A stretch of DNA of 64,000 bases from Limnobaculum xujianqingii (GCF_013394855.1 NZ_JABMLK010000002.1:868001-932000), one strand, 5' to 3'. Counted from the stretch's first letter, positions 43,401-53,932 are shown. Made by a program: numbers and translations. The notes: generated by a model from the letters alone, not told the origin.

Positions 43401-44720
43401 ATGAATGAACTAACGTTAAATCCAGACTCTCGCCGGCAGCTTTGGTTACGTGCTGGTATCTGGCTGCTGTTTTTGGCACCTTTCTTCTTTTTAACCTATG
43501 GACAGGTGAATCAATTTACTGCAACGCGAGATGATGTTGGAGTACTGGCATTTAGCTGGGAATCATCAATTCCTTTTTGGCCATGGACCATTGTTCCTTA
43601 CTGGAGCATTGATCTGTTGTATGGCATTTCACTGTTTATTTGTACTTCTCGTCGTGAGCTGATGGTGCATGGCCTGCGTCTGGCTGTTGCTTCCGTTGCG
43701 GCTTGTGTCGGTTTTTTGCTTTTTCCGTTGAGATTTAGTTTTGTCAGGCCGGTAAGTGACGGTATGTTCGGTTGGCTATTTCAGCAATTGGAGATGTTCG
43801 ATCTTCCCTATAATCAGGCCCCGTCACTGCATATAATTCTGCTTTGGTTGCTCTGGTTGCGCTTCTATCCCCATACTTCTTCAAAGTGGCGTTGGCTGTT
43901 ACACAGTTGGTTTACCTTAATCGGTATCTCAGTGTTGACCACCTGGCAGCATCATTTTATTGATGTGATTACCGGATTATTTGTCGGCGTTATTATTAGT
44001 TATGCCTTACCTGTCGCTTCCCGTTGGCGCTGGCAACCAAGTCAGGATCCTTTTGCCCGTCGATTAGCGGTTTATTACTCTTCCGCAGCCTTAGTTTTAA
44101 CAACTCTGGCCTGTTGGTTGGGAAGTGGTTTTTGGATACTGATATGGCCAGCGGTTGCATTGCTGATGGTGGCATTAGGCTATAGCGGGTTGGGAAGTGC
44201 GATTTTTCAAAAAAATGCGGCGGGTAATATGTCACCTTCGGCACGTCTGCTACTAGCGCCTTATCAAATTGGAGCATGGTGTTCATTCCGTTATTTTAGT
44301 GCTAAATACGATCGAAATAATCAGATTACTGAAGGGATCCTGCTAGGCAGTTATCCACGCCACAATGTGTCGGCAAATGCCGTGCTGGATATGACTTCGG
44401 AGTGGCAAAGAAGTGCTCGTATTCCAGCGGTTGCCTATATTGCTTGCCCGCAGCTTGATTTACTGGCACCGAGTGAAGAGGAACTACAGCATTCCGTACA
44501 GGCGCTTAATGAGCTATATCCCCATGGACAAGTGTTAGTACATTGTGCATTGGGGTTATCACGTAGTGCAATTGTGATAGCAGCCTGGTTGTTACAGCAA
44601 CAGAGAGTGACCAGTGTTGAAGAGGCTGAGGCGATGATTCGTCAGGCACGCCCAAAGATTATTTTTAGAGAGTCTCACCTGAATGTTCTGAATTGCTGGG
44701 CTAAGCGTTACTTAGTTTAA
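43401..44720 (+). CDS. ynbD: YnbD, PAP2 phosphatase fused to dual-specificity phosphatase
   Basis: This is a 439-residue membrane protein in two parts. The N-terminal ~300 residues have about eight helices with PAP2-like motifs (PSLHIILLW, and TWQHHFIDVITG for the H-x3-D core), as in lipid phosphate phosphatases. The C-terminal ~130 residues form a dual-specificity tyrosine-phosphatase fold with signature VHCALGLSRS. It matches E. coli YnbD. A GTG three codons earlier (43392) is an alternative start; neither has a strong ribosome-binding site. Confidence 0.87.
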   Translation: MNELTLNPDSRRQLWLRAGIWLLFLAPFFFLTYGQVNQFTATRDDVGVLAFSWESSIPFWPWTIVPYWSIDLLYGISLFICTSRRELMVHGLRLAVASVAACVGFLLFPLRFSFVRPVSDGMFGWLFQQLEMFDLPYNQAPSLHIILLWLLWLRFYPHTSSKWRWLLHSWFTLIGISVLTTWQHHFIDVITGLFVGVIISYALPVASRWRWQPSQDPFARRLAVYYSSAALVLTTLACWLGSGFWILIWPAVALLMVALGYSGLGSAIFQKNAAGNMSPSARLLLAPYQIGAWCSFRYFSAKYDRNNQITEGILLGSYPRHNVSANAVLDMTSEWQRSARIPAVAYIACPQLDLLAPSEEELQHSVQALNELYPHGQVLVHCALGLSRSAIVIAAWLLQQQRVTSVEEAEAMIRQARPKIIFRESHLNVLNCWAKRYLV

Positions 44721-44739
44721 TAACCGGAAAGGTAACTGA

Positions 44740-45153
44740 ATGATGATTGAGCATCCGATAGCAGGAAAAGTGTTAGTCATTACGCTAAATAGCTGGCGTT
44801 ATTTTGCGGCGCTTTCTGCATTTGCCATGTTATTTACATTGCTTATGCTATTTTTCGCTGATTATTCAGTGGTGATACTGGCTATTTCTTTAGTGTCTGG
44901 ACTTGCTTGCCACTACTATTGCTGGCGCCTGTGGATGGACTCTCATCTGTTCAATATTCTTTACCGTTTTCCTGAAAAAACTGAGGTTTTTGATACGGCG
45001 ATCAATATGTGCTGGGGAAAGAAAGGAGAGAATAACCGCAGTCTGGATTCCCGCTGGACAGGTGCTCGTCAATTGCTGCACCGGGCAGCGCTTTTAGTAT
45101 TAGTTCAGTGGAGTATGGTTATTCTGACGGTTCTGTTTTCGGGTGTTGAGTAG
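44740..45153 (+). CDS. Membrane protein of the ynb cluster, 137 residues
   Basis: The protein has two adjacent N-terminal helices (YFAALSAFAMLFTLLMLFF and VVILAISLVSGLACHYY), a hydrophilic middle and a C-terminal helix (AALLVLVQWSMVILTVLF). It follows ynbD by 19 bases with CCGGAAAGG upstream of the ATG, so it is probably co-transcribed. I do not recognise a family. Its place suggests a role in the same lipid pathway. Confidence 0.7.
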   Translation: MMIEHPIAGKVLVITLNSWRYFAALSAFAMLFTLLMLFFADYSVVILAISLVSGLACHYYCWRLWMDSHLFNILYRFPEKTEVFDTAINMCWGKKGENNRSLDSRWTGARQLLHRAALLVLVQWSMVILTVLFSGVE

Positions 45154-45249
45154 ATATCAGCAAGTTGATAAATACGGATTGTTTTAATCTGTTACATTTC
45201 AAAATTGTGATTGCCTGATATTTATCGTACAAAGAAAGTAGGGTTAATT

Positions 45250-45303
45250 ATGTCGACGAAATCGACAGCAGATAAAGTAAGAAGGTTTATATGGCTGGTA
45301 TAA
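45250..45303 (+). CDS. Possible 17-residue upstream frame overlapping tatE start
   Basis: An ATG at 45250, preceded by AGGG, opens an 18-codon frame ([17 protein letters not shown]) that overlaps the first 13 bases of tatE in another frame and covers its ribosome-binding site. It could couple or damp tatE translation. It may be chance. Confidence 0.3.
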   Translation: MSTKSTADKVRRFIWLV

Positions 45304-45485
45304 GCATTACTAAATTGTTGATCATCGGTGCGCTGATTGTTCTGTTATTTGGTACTAACAAGTTACGTACATTAGGTAGTGATTTGGGTGCGGCAATTAA
45401 AGGCTTTAAAAAAGCGATGGATAATGATACGCCATCCGCAGATGTAACCAATGAAGCGGCTCCACAGGTAGAAAATAAAAAGTAA
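45291..45485 (+). CDS. tatE: TatE, Tat translocase TatA-type subunit
   Basis: This 64-residue protein has an N-terminal membrane helix ([16 protein letters not shown]), the hinge glycine and an amphipathic helix [20 protein letters not shown], the TatA/E pattern. It helps translocate folded twin-arginine proteins, which would include the molybdoenzyme at 11612. It is placed next to lipA as in E. coli, with a shared bidirectional terminator between them. Confidence 0.95.
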   Translation: MAGISITKLLIIGALIVLLFGTNKLRTLGSDLGAAIKGFKKAMDNDTPSADVTNEAAPQVENKK

Positions 45486-45521
45486 TTATCTGATTGGCCT
45501 GTTTTCCAGGGTTAATAAATG

Positions 45522-45552
45522 AAAAAGCGTGCAATGAATTGCACGCTTTTTT
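45522..45552. terminator. Bidirectional terminator between tatE and lipA
   Basis: AAAAAGCGTGCAA (45522-45534) pairs perfectly with TTGCACGCTTTTT (45539-45551) around TGAA. A-tract and T-tract flank the GC core on both sides, so it serves both convergent genes. Confidence 0.92.
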
Positions 45553-45589
45553 ATGAGATTGTTTTGCTGACTTGGCGTGGCTCAGCCAA

Positions 45590-46555
45590 TTATTTTACTT
45601 CTTCACCTTTTGCTTGCATGTCGGCATGGTATGAAGATCGAACAAAAGGTCCACAGGCTGCGTGGGTGAAGCCCATTGCCATAGCTTCAGCCTTCATCTC
45701 ATCAAACTCAGCAGGGCTCACATAACGCTGAACCGCAAGATGGTGGCGGCTTGGCTGCAGATATTGTCCCAGGGTTAACATGGTTACACCATGAGCTCGT
45801 AAATCACGCATAACTTCGATGATTTCCTGATTAGTTTCTCCCAGACCTACCATTAATCCTGATTTGGTTGGAATATCAGGATGGGCCTGTTTAAAGCGTT
45901 CTAACAGCTTTAGTGACCAACTGTAGTCAGCGCCCGGACGTACCTGCCGATAAAGGCGAGGAATGTTCTCCAGATTATGGTTAAACACATCTGGCGGAGT
46001 AGCTGTGAGTATGTCTAATGCACGATCCATTCGGCCGCGAAAATCGGGGACCAGAGTTTCAATCTTAATGGTGGGGTTTTTATCACGAATTGCGCTGATA
46101 CAATCAGCAAAATGCTGTGCTCCGCCATCCCGTAGGTCATCACGGTCAACTGAGGTGATAACTACATAGCGTAGTCCCATATCCTGTATGGTTTGTGCCA
46201 GTTTTTGTGGTTCATTAGCATCTGGCGCCATTGGGCGACCATGGGCTACGTCGCAGAAAGGGCAGCGACGGGTACAAATTGCACCGAGAATCATGAAGGT
46301 TGCCGTACCGTGGTTAAAACATTCTGCCAGGTTAGGACAGGAAGCTTCTTCACAAACAGAATGTAATCCGTTCTTGCGCATTGCGGCTTTGATTCCCTGA
46401 ATACGGCTTGAATCTGCGGGTAACTTAATTTTCATCCATTCAGGTTTGCGTAGCATCTCCTGACGCTCAGTCTCCACCGACTTCACTGGGATTAGTGCCA
46501 TTTTGTCGGCATCACGATACTTGATGCCGCGTTCCATCTGAATTGGTTTACTCAT
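45590..46555 (-). CDS. lipA: LipA, lipoyl synthase
   Basis: This 321-residue radical-SAM enzyme has the same length as E. coli LipA. The auxiliary cluster cysteines are in [12 protein letters not shown] and the radical-SAM triad in CTRRCPFC. It inserts two sulfurs into octanoyl groups on E2 and H proteins. It overlaps lipB by eight bases; in E. coli ybeF intervenes, so the genes are coupled more tightly here. Confidence 0.97.
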   Translation of the reverse strand: MSKPIQMERGIKYRDADKMALIPVKSVETERQEMLRKPEWMKIKLPADSSRIQGIKAAMRKNGLHSVCEEASCPNLAECFNHGTATFMILGAICTRRCPFCDVAHGRPMAPDANEPQKLAQTIQDMGLRYVVITSVDRDDLRDGGAQHFADCISAIRDKNPTIKIETLVPDFRGRMDRALDILTATPPDVFNHNLENIPRLYRQVRPGADYSWSLKLLERFKQAHPDIPTKSGLMVGLGETNQEIIEVMRDLRAHGVTMLTLGQYLQPSRHHLAVQRYVSPAEFDEMKAEAMAMGFTHAACGPFVRSSYHADMQAKGEEVK

Positions 46556-47219
46556 AATCGTTAATATTCCAATAGATTGGCTCGGGGTGCTGATAACCGA
46601 GTAATTGTGTAAATTCCTGTATCAGGACAGGATGAACATGTTCAAAGCGGACTGATTCAGTTAACTGTTTTACCTGCGTCATTTGCATACCGGCGTAGCC
46701 GCAGGGATTAATACGGGTGAATGGTTCAAGGTCCATATCGATATTCAAGGCTAATCCATGCAGAGAGCACCCACGACGGATACGTAATCCGAGGGAACAG
46801 ATTTTATCATGATTGACATAAACACCGGGAGCATCCGGGCGGGCCTTCGCCTGAATATCAAAATGAGCCAACGTTCTAATGACCGTCTGTTCCAGGGCAG
46901 TAACCAGCTCTCTGACACCCATCTTTTTTCGCTTTAGATCAATCATGATATACATCACTTGCTGGCCCGGCCCATGATAGGTGACCTGGCCCCCGCGATC
47001 GCTCTGTATTACCGGAATATCACCGGCAGCCAGAACGTGTTCGGCTTTGCCTGCCTGACCCTGAGTAAATACCCGAGGATGCTGAACTAACCACAGCTCA
47101 TCAGATGTCGTATTTTCTCTACGGTCGGTAAAGGTATGCATCGCCTGAGATACGGGTAGATAAGGCTGTACCCCAAGTTGACGTAATATAATGGTGTCTT
47201 GTTGCAAGGAGGTCATCAT
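46548..47219 (-). CDS. lipB: LipB, octanoyltransferase
   Basis: This 223-residue enzyme transfers octanoate from acyl carrier protein to lipoate-dependent proteins. The conserved [30 protein letters not shown] and catalytic Cys in NPCGYAG (with its partner Lys in the family's conserved position) are all visible. It is the first gene of the lipB-lipA pair. A second ATG follows the first; either may start it. Confidence 0.96.
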   Translation of the reverse strand: MMTSLQQDTIILRQLGVQPYLPVSQAMHTFTDRRENTTSDELWLVQHPRVFTQGQAGKAEHVLAAGDIPVIQSDRGGQVTYHGPGQQVMYIMIDLKRKKMGVRELVTALEQTVIRTLAHFDIQAKARPDAPGVYVNHDKICSLGLRIRRGCSLHGLALNIDMDLEPFTRINPCGYAGMQMTQVKQLTESVRFEHVHPVLIQEFTQLLGYQHPEPIYWNINDYE

Positions 47220-47361
47220 AACGTTGCAAAAATGGTAAAAACATTATACCCACCGTTTTGGGAGACCACCAGACGAAATAGGAAGATTCGGTCTTTTAAA
47301 GCAATAGGAGGGAGCCACACTATCGAAGTGTTGAGTATTATTGGTGTTAACCCGGCACCAA

Positions 47362-47784
47362 TCAGGTGCCGATTTCGCTCATTATCATCCAGCCCACGCC
47401 ATATCGATCGGTGAGCATGCCAAAACCACTGGACCAGAAAGTGCGCTGAAACGGTAAATTGACTTTCCCCCCTGAGGAAAGTGACTTAAATAAGCGTTCA
47501 GCGTCGGTTTTACTGTCTGCTTTCAGGGAGAGGCTAAAGCCGTTGAACTCAGGGTGCATGCGATCGCATTGACCATCCGAGGCCATAAATTGTGTATGGC
47601 CCACGTTGACATTGGCATGCATAATCTTATCTTTCCATTCATCGGGAACCGGGGTAAGCAGTGCATCGGGCGATTCACTGTAACGCATGATCAGAGTGAT
47701 TCTGGCACCAATGCTGCGCTGGTAAAACTGTAATGCCTCTTCACAGTTACCAGCAAAAAACAGATAAGGCTGGACTTCCATCAT
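47362..47784 (-). CDS. VOC-family protein, PhnB/YjdN-like
   Basis: This 140-residue protein of the vicinal-oxygen-chelate fold starts VQPYLFFAGNCEEALQFY and contains the paired beta-alpha-beta units of PhnB/YjdN (MHANVNVGHTQFMASD; SLSLKADSKTDAERLF). Family members bind a metal but most have no assigned reaction. A hairpin (CGGCACC/GGTGCCG, 47353-47371) overlaps its stop. The gene sits between lipB and ybeD, which are neighbours in E. coli, so it looks inserted. Confidence 0.87.
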   Translation of the reverse strand: MMEVQPYLFFAGNCEEALQFYQRSIGARITLIMRYSESPDALLTPVPDEWKDKIMHANVNVGHTQFMASDGQCDRMHPEFNGFSLSLKADSKTDAERLFKSLSSGGKVNLPFQRTFWSSGFGMLTDRYGVGWMIMSEIGT

Positions 47785-47978
47785 ATATCCTCTCTCTATA
47801 GTTTGAAGTAAAACGGTCGATGGTTTTCCTTATTTCAAGAATAGTGTTGACGACTCAGTTCTGCCACTGATAGCTGAGGTAGCTATGACAAGATATTTAA
47901 TAGAAGAATAAAGCGCTTAATATAAAGAAGAGAGGATCTGTTACGGAGAGTTACATAATGGGCTATTTGACCCAATAA

Positions 47979-48007
47979 AAAACGGACAGAAATATTCTGT
48001 CCGTTTT
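47979..48007. terminator. Terminator of ybeD
   Basis: AAAACGGACAGAA (47979-47991) pairs perfectly with TTCTGTCCGTTTT (47995-48007) and gives a T-tract on the minus strand. It lies 27 bases past the ybeD stop. Confidence 0.85.
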
Positions 48008-48033
48008 ATTCATTACGTATTTTTGTTGGCTAA

Positions 48034-48297
48034 TTACAGCACCATACGCACAATCTCGATATCACCCAGCTCTTCATATAGCGTTTCTACTTGCTCAATA
48101 TGCGTTGCGTTAATAGTGATAGAGACGGAGTGGTAGTTTCCTTTGCTACTGGGTTTAACCTGAGGGTTATAATCGCCAGGCGCATGGCGTTGTACCACTT
48201 CCACTACCTGGTCGACCAGCTCAGGTTGTGCCAGGCCCATCACTTTATAAGTAAAAGAACATGGGAACTCGAGCAGTTCATTCAGTTTCGTTTTCAT
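48034..48297 (-). CDS. ybeD: YbeD, DUF493 regulatory-like protein
   Basis: This is an 87-residue protein equal in length to E. coli YbeD and nearly identical to what I recall: [38 protein letters not shown] and [15 protein letters not shown]. The fold resembles ACT-like domains; it may relate to lipoate supply, as it sits near lipB in E. coli. GGAG lies nine bases before the ATG at 48297. Confidence 0.96.
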   Translation of the reverse strand: MKTKLNELLEFPCSFTYKVMGLAQPELVDQVVEVVQRHAPGDYNPQVKPSSKGNYHSVSITINATHIEQVETLYEELGDIEIVRMVL

Positions 48298-48421
48298 GGT
48301 TGCTCCAACAAAAATTAAAAAAGAGTGTGGCCTATAAAAATTATAGCTCCCGCTGTGAGGGGAGCTATATATCATCAGGCTTATTTATTATATGGGGCCT
48401 GAAATTTGTATTTCAAGGGGA

Positions 48422-49648
48422 CTAGCCGAACCAGCGATGGAACAGCAATTTGATATGGTCAACCATGCGACCAAAGAAACCGCCTTCCTGAACTTCGTTT
48501 AATACCACTAATGGACGCTGTTCAATGGTTTTGCCATCCAGTTGGAAATTAATAGTACCAACAGCCTGACCTTTCGCCAGAGGAGCGTTAATTTCACTGT
48601 TAGTCAGAGTATAACTGGCTTTCAGGTCGTTAAGACGTCCGCGCGGAATGGTTAATGAGGCATTTTTGTCTACGCCTAATTGAACGCGATCGGTATCACC
48701 AAACCAGACAGGTTCTGAAGCAAACTCTTTGCCTACTTGCAGTGGAGTAACGGTTTCAAAGAAACGGAAGCCCCAGGTCAGTAATTTTTTACTTTCAGCT
48801 TCACGGCCTTTAAAGGTACGTCCACCCATAACAACGGAGATTAAACGCATATTACCTTCGGTCGCAGAAGCAACCAGGTTATAACCTGCGGCTGAAGTAT
48901 GACCGGTTTTTATGCCATCAACATTCAGGCTGGTATCCCACAGTAAACCATTACGGTTTGGCTGTTTGATATTATTGAAGTAATACTCTTTCTCTTTATA
49001 TACCGCATACTCTTCCGGTACATCACGAATCAGCGCCTGACCGATAATGGCCATATCCCGGGCCGAACTAAACTGACCAGCAGCATCTAAACCATGTACG
49101 GTGCCAAAGTGGGTATTTTGTAATCCCAGAGCCTTTACATAGTTGTTCATGATATTAACGAAAGCATCCTGGCTGCCGGCAACGTGTTCAGCCATGGCTA
49201 CACAAGCATCATTTCCTGATTGAATAATAATACCGCGATTAAGCTCAGAAACTTTAACCTGAGTTCCGGGTTGTAAGAACATCAGGGACGAGCCTTTAAA
49301 TACCGGATTTCCAGTAGCCCAGGCTTCTTTACTGATGGTGACATTATCATTCAGGCTGATTTTTCCCGCTTTAATACTCTGACCGATAACATAACTGGTC
49401 ATCATTTTAGTCAGGCTGGCCGGGTCTCTGCGGGTATCCGCATTCATTTCTGCCAGTACCTTGCCTGAGTTATAGTCCATCAGAATATAGGCTTCAGCAT
49501 CGATTTGAGGAACGGCTGGAATGATAGTGGTAAGATTTACATCATCAGCTTTAACGACGGAAGTCGTACCCAGAGCGATGAATGCGCCCAAAGTCAGACT
49601 TTTGAGCAGAGTATGGCGAAATGGTTTTGTAGATAGCGTCTGTTTCAT
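48422..49648 (-). CDS. dacA: DacA, D-alanyl-D-alanine carboxypeptidase (PBP5)
   Basis: This is a 408-residue penicillin-binding protein 5 with a signal peptide, SxxK at Ser78-Lys81 (SLTK), SGN in [12 protein letters not shown] in DGIKTGHT, and a C-terminal amphipathic anchor ([20 protein letters not shown]). It trims terminal D-Ala from peptidoglycan and keeps cell shape. It follows rlpA on the same strand in the usual order. Confidence 0.97.
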   Translation of the reverse strand: MKQTLSTKPFRHTLLKSLTLGAFIALGTTSVVKADDVNLTTIIPAVPQIDAEAYILMDYNSGKVLAEMNADTRRDPASLTKMMTSYVIGQSIKAGKISLNDNVTISKEAWATGNPVFKGSSLMFLQPGTQVKVSELNRGIIIQSGNDACVAMAEHVAGSQDAFVNIMNNYVKALGLQNTHFGTVHGLDAAGQFSSARDMAIIGQALIRDVPEEYAVYKEKEYYFNNIKQPNRNGLLWDTSLNVDGIKTGHTSAAGYNLVASATEGNMRLISVVMGGRTFKGREAESKKLLTWGFRFFETVTPLQVGKEFASEPVWFGDTDRVQLGVDKNASLTIPRGRLNDLKASYTLTNSEINAPLAKGQAVGTINFQLDGKTIEQRPLVVLNEVQEGGFFGRMVDHIKLLFHRWFG

Positions 49649-49798
49649 AAGCGGGACAACAATATCCGTAGAAAGTTAATAACGGCCACAGTATAACAGG
49701 TGACCAGCCAAGGGGCACCCAACGCGTGTTGTTTTATGGGTATCCGGTGCCGCTGAATTTTTCCATGTCTGTAAGACGATAAGGTGACAACTCGCTGA

Positions 49799-50866
49799 TT
49801 AGCGTGATGCTACCAAGATAATACTATTAGGCTGTCCCTGGCTTGCTAAACGTTGTTGCAATTCTTGAGCTTGTTCTCTGGTACTGAAAGGGCCTAACTG
49901 GATGCGATAGTACGCTCCGCCAGCAGACACCATTCCTGGTACGTTCAGTTGGCTACTTAATCTTTTTTGTACTTCAACGGCTCTCTGGTGGTCATTCACT
50001 GCGCTAACCTGAACCAAAAAACCAGTAGAAGTCGCACTCACCGATTGAGCATTATCCCTGTCGGGAGATGCCGGTACGTTGACGGTTGAATTTGGTGTTG
50101 CAGGAATACTTACTCTTTCAGACTGTGCTGGCGCACTAAGCAATAGGTTATGGTTATTATCCGCAGGGGTAGGTATTGCTATCCGATTGTCCGGTTGTGC
50201 AGGAATATTCACTTGCACTTCCTGCTGAGCGCTCAGACTTTGTTGAGGTGTTGAAATTACCTGATTGCCAATTAATGGACGGTTTTGAAGCTCATAGGAG
50301 CGTTTTGCAACCGTTGAGCCGATAGTTCCCGGACCAGATAGCTGACCGTTTGGTGACACGACGATGACATCCAGCCTGACTTTAGTTTGGCCGGTAATAT
50401 TCAGACGATCGGCTGCAGCTTTAGATAAATCGATGACCCGGCCTTTAGTAAAGGGACCACGATCGTTCACGCGCACAACTAACTGACGACCATTACTTAA
50501 ATTAGTTACTCGTACATAGCTGGGAAGAGGCAGAGTAGGATGTGCAGCGCTTAACTCGTAGGCATCAAAGATTTCGCCGGTGGCGGTTTTATTTCCGTGT
50601 AACTCCTGACCATACCAGCTTGCCAAACCTTCTTCGCTGAAATTCTCCGGCTGAGTGATAATACGGTAATTTTTACCTCTCACCTTATAATCTTTCATTG
50701 TGCCAATATTATAAGGTTCGTAGCGGGGTTCAACACCGCTAATTTCTGTTGCTGGTCCGGAATGAGGCAGCGGTGGCAATGTCGGTGTTTTAGGTGGTGG
50801 GGGCGTTGACTCACAGGCCGCCAGCATGAAACCCATTGCACAAATCCATAGCCACTGTTTACGCAT
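49799..50866 (-). CDS. rlpA: RlpA, septal ring lytic transglycosylase lipoprotein
   Basis: This 355-residue outer-membrane lipoprotein has lipobox LAAC after MRKQWLWICAMGFM, a double-psi beta-barrel domain (EGLASWYGQELHGNKTATGEIFD, VRVNDRGPF) and a C-terminal SPOR domain that binds denuded glycan (TGFLVQVSAVNDHQRA). The catalytic Glu/Asp pair of the family (active in Pseudomonas) appears present (GNKTATGE, NDRGP), unlike E. coli RlpA, which I recall as altered there. The ATG at 50866 has AAGGA upstream; an upstream Met is in rodA. Confidence 0.93.
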   Translation of the reverse strand: MRKQWLWICAMGFMLAACESTPPPPKTPTLPPLPHSGPATEISGVEPRYEPYNIGTMKDYKVRGKNYRIITQPENFSEEGLASWYGQELHGNKTATGEIFDAYELSAAHPTLPLPSYVRVTNLSNGRQLVVRVNDRGPFTKGRVIDLSKAAADRLNITGQTKVRLDVIVVSPNGQLSGPGTIGSTVAKRSYELQNRPLIGNQVISTPQQSLSAQQEVQVNIPAQPDNRIAIPTPADNNHNLLLSAPAQSERVSIPATPNSTVNVPASPDRDNAQSVSATSTGFLVQVSAVNDHQRAVEVQKRLSSQLNVPGMVSAGGAYYRIQLGPFSTREQAQELQQRLASQGQPNSIILVASR

Positions 50867-50876
50867 CAACTCGTCC

Positions 50877-51986
50877 TTAAACGTTTTTCGAAAGTAGTTT
50901 TCTGTGGGTATGTATCGACATAACAATACCCATCCCGGCCATCAGCACAATTAATGCAGAACCACCGTAACTGATGAACGGTAACGGTACGCCAACTACT
51001 GGCAAAATTCCACTAACCATACCGATATTGACAAAAACATACACACAGAGAATCATCACTATCCCGCCAATCAGCACACGGCCAAAACTGGTCTGGGCAT
51101 GAGCCGCCAGCATAAATCCACGGATAATGACGCATAAATAGAGCGCTAGCAGTACCAGCACGCCAATTAATCCCAGCTCTTCAGCCAGAACGGCAAAAAT
51201 AAAGTCAGTGTGACGTTCTGGCAGAAACTCCAATTGTGACTGAGTTCCATGTAGCCAGCCTTTACCCCATAACCCACCAGAACCAATGGCAATCTTTGAC
51301 TGAATAATATGATATCCAGCTCCCAGGGGGTCACTTTCCGGATCGAGCAACATCATCACTCGCCCTCGCTGATAATCATGCATCAGGAAGAACCAGAGAA
51401 CCGGAATAAAGGCGGCCACGGCCAGAGCGGCAACAAGTATTAGTCGCCAGCTCATACCTGCCAGAAACAGAATAAATAGGCCAGATGCGGCAACCAGTAT
51501 TGATGTTCCTAAATCAGGCTGGGCAGCCACCAGCAGAGTAGGGAAGAAAATTATTACCAGAGCAATACCGGTGTTTTTCAATGAGGGAGGGCAGGAGTCA
51601 CGGTTTATATAGCGGGCAACCATCAGTGGAACCGCTATTTTAGCAATTTCTGACGGTTGGAATCGCACCACCCCCAAATCTAACCAGCGCTGTGCTCCTT
51701 TACTGATCTGACCAAAAACGTCTACCAGAATCAGTAAGATAACACAGAAAATATACAGGTAAGGAGCCCAGTTTTCATACACTCGGGGGGGAATTTGAGC
51801 CATCACCAACATCACACCAAACCCAAGAATAGTCTGGCTGATTTTACGTTCCATCATCTCCGGATCTTGCCCGCTGGCGCTCCACAGTACAAAAAAGCTA
51901 TAGGCCAGCAGCACCAACAGTAAGAAGGTCATAATGGGGTCAATATGGATTTTGGTCCATATCGTTGGTTTTTTGTTATCGCTCAT
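50877..51986 (-). CDS. mrdB: MrdB (RodA), peptidoglycan glycosyltransferase
   Basis: This 369-residue SEDS-family protein has ten helices; it polymerises glycan strands of the rod complex with PBP2. Signature stretches include [31 protein letters not shown] and [15 protein letters not shown]. It lies 20 bases after mrdA in the conserved mrdAB-rlpA operon. Confidence 0.97.
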   Translation of the reverse strand: MSDNKKPTIWTKIHIDPIMTFLLLVLLAYSFFVLWSASGQDPEMMERKISQTILGFGVMLVMAQIPPRVYENWAPYLYIFCVILLILVDVFGQISKGAQRWLDLGVVRFQPSEIAKIAVPLMVARYINRDSCPPSLKNTGIALVIIFFPTLLVAAQPDLGTSILVAASGLFILFLAGMSWRLILVAALAVAAFIPVLWFFLMHDYQRGRVMMLLDPESDPLGAGYHIIQSKIAIGSGGLWGKGWLHGTQSQLEFLPERHTDFIFAVLAEELGLIGVLVLLALYLCVIIRGFMLAAHAQTSFGRVLIGGIVMILCVYVFVNIGMVSGILPVVGVPLPFISYGGSALIVLMAGMGIVMSIHTHRKLLSKNV

Positions 51987-52006
51987 TGGTTATTTATCAG
52001 CCACTG

Positions 52007-53908
52007 TCAGTCACCATCACTGTGTGATGCATTAAGTTCAGGCATTGCTGTGTTCTGATCGTTCAGCAATATATGGTCAAGAATACGGCGTACAATTGGA
52101 CCTGCATTACCGCCGCCGCCGCCGCCGTTTTCAAGAATCATTGAAACAGCCACTCTCGGACTATCATAAGGAGCAAAGCCAACAAACAGTGCGTGGTCAC
52201 GCAGGTGTTCTGAAATCTTTTTAGCGTTATAGACTTCATTTTTCTTCAAACCAAAAACCTGTGCGGTTCCTGATTTACCTGCCGCTTTATAAGGTGTACC
52301 CGCAAATACGCGGCGAGCCGTACCGTTAGGACGCGATACCACTCCATACATACCATCTTTGGCGATTTCCCAGAAACCAGATTTTATGTCACCAATATGG
52401 ACATTTTCTTTCTGCTGATAGGGCACTAATTTACCATTAATCTTTGTGCCGCTGAGCAAATGAGGTGTTTTAACTAAACCATCGTTAATCAGCGTCACCA
52501 GTGATTTGGACATTTGAAGCGGAGTGGCGGTCCAGTAGCCCTGACCGATACCCACAGGAATAGTATCACCCTGATACCACTGTTTTTTATGGCGTTTCAT
52601 TTTCCATTCGCGGGTTGGCATTACGCCAGGATACTCTTCAGCAATATCAATACCGCTATATTCACCATAGCCAAATTTTCTCATCCAGCCTGATAGACGG
52701 TCGATTCCCATGTCATAGGCGACCTGATAGAAATAGGTATCAGCAGACTCTTCCAGTGCACGAGTAACGTCCAGATGACCATGGCCAGAACGTTTCCAGT
52801 CGCGATAGCGTTTATCCGTGTTAGGGAGTTGCCACCAACCGGGATCGTAAATCGAGGTTTTCTTAGTAATAACCCCTTCAGATAGTGCAGCGACGGCAAT
52901 ATAGGGTTTCACTGTTGAAGCTGGAGGGTAGGTACCCTGAGTGGTACGGTTGATAAGCGGTCTGTCCGGATCGTTTAACAGTTTTTGGTAATCACTGTAG
53001 GCAATGCCATCAACAAACATATTTGGGTCATAGCTTGGGCTGGAAACCATAGCTAATATTCCACCATCGCGCGGATCGCTGACAACCACAGCGGCACGAC
53101 GGGTACCCAGTAATTCTTCAATATATTTTTGCAGACTTAAATCAACGGTCAGATAGATGTCTTTACCCGCCTGAGGTGGCTGTTCATTTAGCTGGCGAAT
53201 GACCCGACCACGGCTGTTAACTTCAACCTCTTCATAACCGGGTTTACCATGCAGCACTTCTTCGTAATATTTCTCAATACCCTGCTTACCAATATCATGT
53301 GTGGCAGAGTAATCTTGCAGCTGGTTGCTGGCAGCCAGACGCTCTAAATCTTGCGTATTTATTTTTGAAACGTAACCAACAACATGGGTCAGGGCAGAAC
53401 CATAAGGATAGAAGCGGCGCTGATATCCTTTTATCTCAATACCAGGGAAACGATATTGATTAACGGCAAAGTGAGCAATCTGTAGCTCTGTAAGTTTAGT
53501 TTTTAACGCGATGGGTGTGAAACGGCGTGAGTTTTTACGCTCTTTTTCAAAGTTAGCTATATCATCATCATCTAAATCAACAACGGAGCGTAGTTCTTCC
53601 ATTATGCCTTTTAGATTACTGATTTTTTCCGGAACTAATTCAAGCTGATAGATAGTTCGGTTTTCTGCTAACACTACACCATTACGGTCATAAATTAATC
53701 CGCGAGTAGGGGCAATAGGAACCAGCTTAATCCGGTTGTCATTAGAACGGGTCTGATAGTCTTCAAAACGTTTAATTTGGATGTTGTAGAGGTTAGCAAT
53801 AAGAACAGCAATAAGAATAATGACACCAATAAGAGCAACCAGTGCCCGGCGTATAAATAAAGCAGATTCTGCCGTGTGGTCACGGAAGGCGTTAGGTTCT
53901 TTTTTCAT
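52007..53908 (-). CDS. mrdA: MrdA (PBP2), rod-complex transpeptidase
   Basis: This is a 633-residue class B penicillin-binding protein: N-terminal transmembrane helix, pedestal domain, and transpeptidase with STVK near residue 330 (PPASTVKPYI), SAD in EESADTYFY and KSGTAQ near 545. It crosslinks side-wall peptidoglycan and is the target of mecillinam. A Gly-rich run GGGGGGN near residue 597 and the Asn/Asp-rich C-terminus are minor peculiarities. Confidence 0.97.
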   Translation of the reverse strand: MKKEPNAFRDHTAESALFIRRALVALIGVIILIAVLIANLYNIQIKRFEDYQTRSNDNRIKLVPIAPTRGLIYDRNGVVLAENRTIYQLELVPEKISNLKGIMEELRSVVDLDDDDIANFEKERKNSRRFTPIALKTKLTELQIAHFAVNQYRFPGIEIKGYQRRFYPYGSALTHVVGYVSKINTQDLERLAASNQLQDYSATHDIGKQGIEKYYEEVLHGKPGYEEVEVNSRGRVIRQLNEQPPQAGKDIYLTVDLSLQKYIEELLGTRRAAVVVSDPRDGGILAMVSSPSYDPNMFVDGIAYSDYQKLLNDPDRPLINRTTQGTYPPASTVKPYIAVAALSEGVITKKTSIYDPGWWQLPNTDKRYRDWKRSGHGHLDVTRALEESADTYFYQVAYDMGIDRLSGWMRKFGYGEYSGIDIAEEYPGVMPTREWKMKRHKKQWYQGDTIPVGIGQGYWTATPLQMSKSLVTLINDGLVKTPHLLSGTKINGKLVPYQQKENVHIGDIKSGFWEIAKDGMYGVVSRPNGTARRVFAGTPYKAAGKSGTAQVFGLKKNEVYNAKKISEHLRDHALFVGFAPYDSPRVAVSMILENGGGGGGNAGPIVRRILDHILLNDQNTAMPELNASHSDGD

Positions 53909-53932
53909 CCAAAAACTATTTCATTCAATTTG

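Noticed and set aside
50867..50926. Longer N-terminus of rlpA overlapping rodA
   Set aside because: The extra residues are not signal-like; the ATG at 50866 gives a proper lipoprotein signal with AAGGA upstream.
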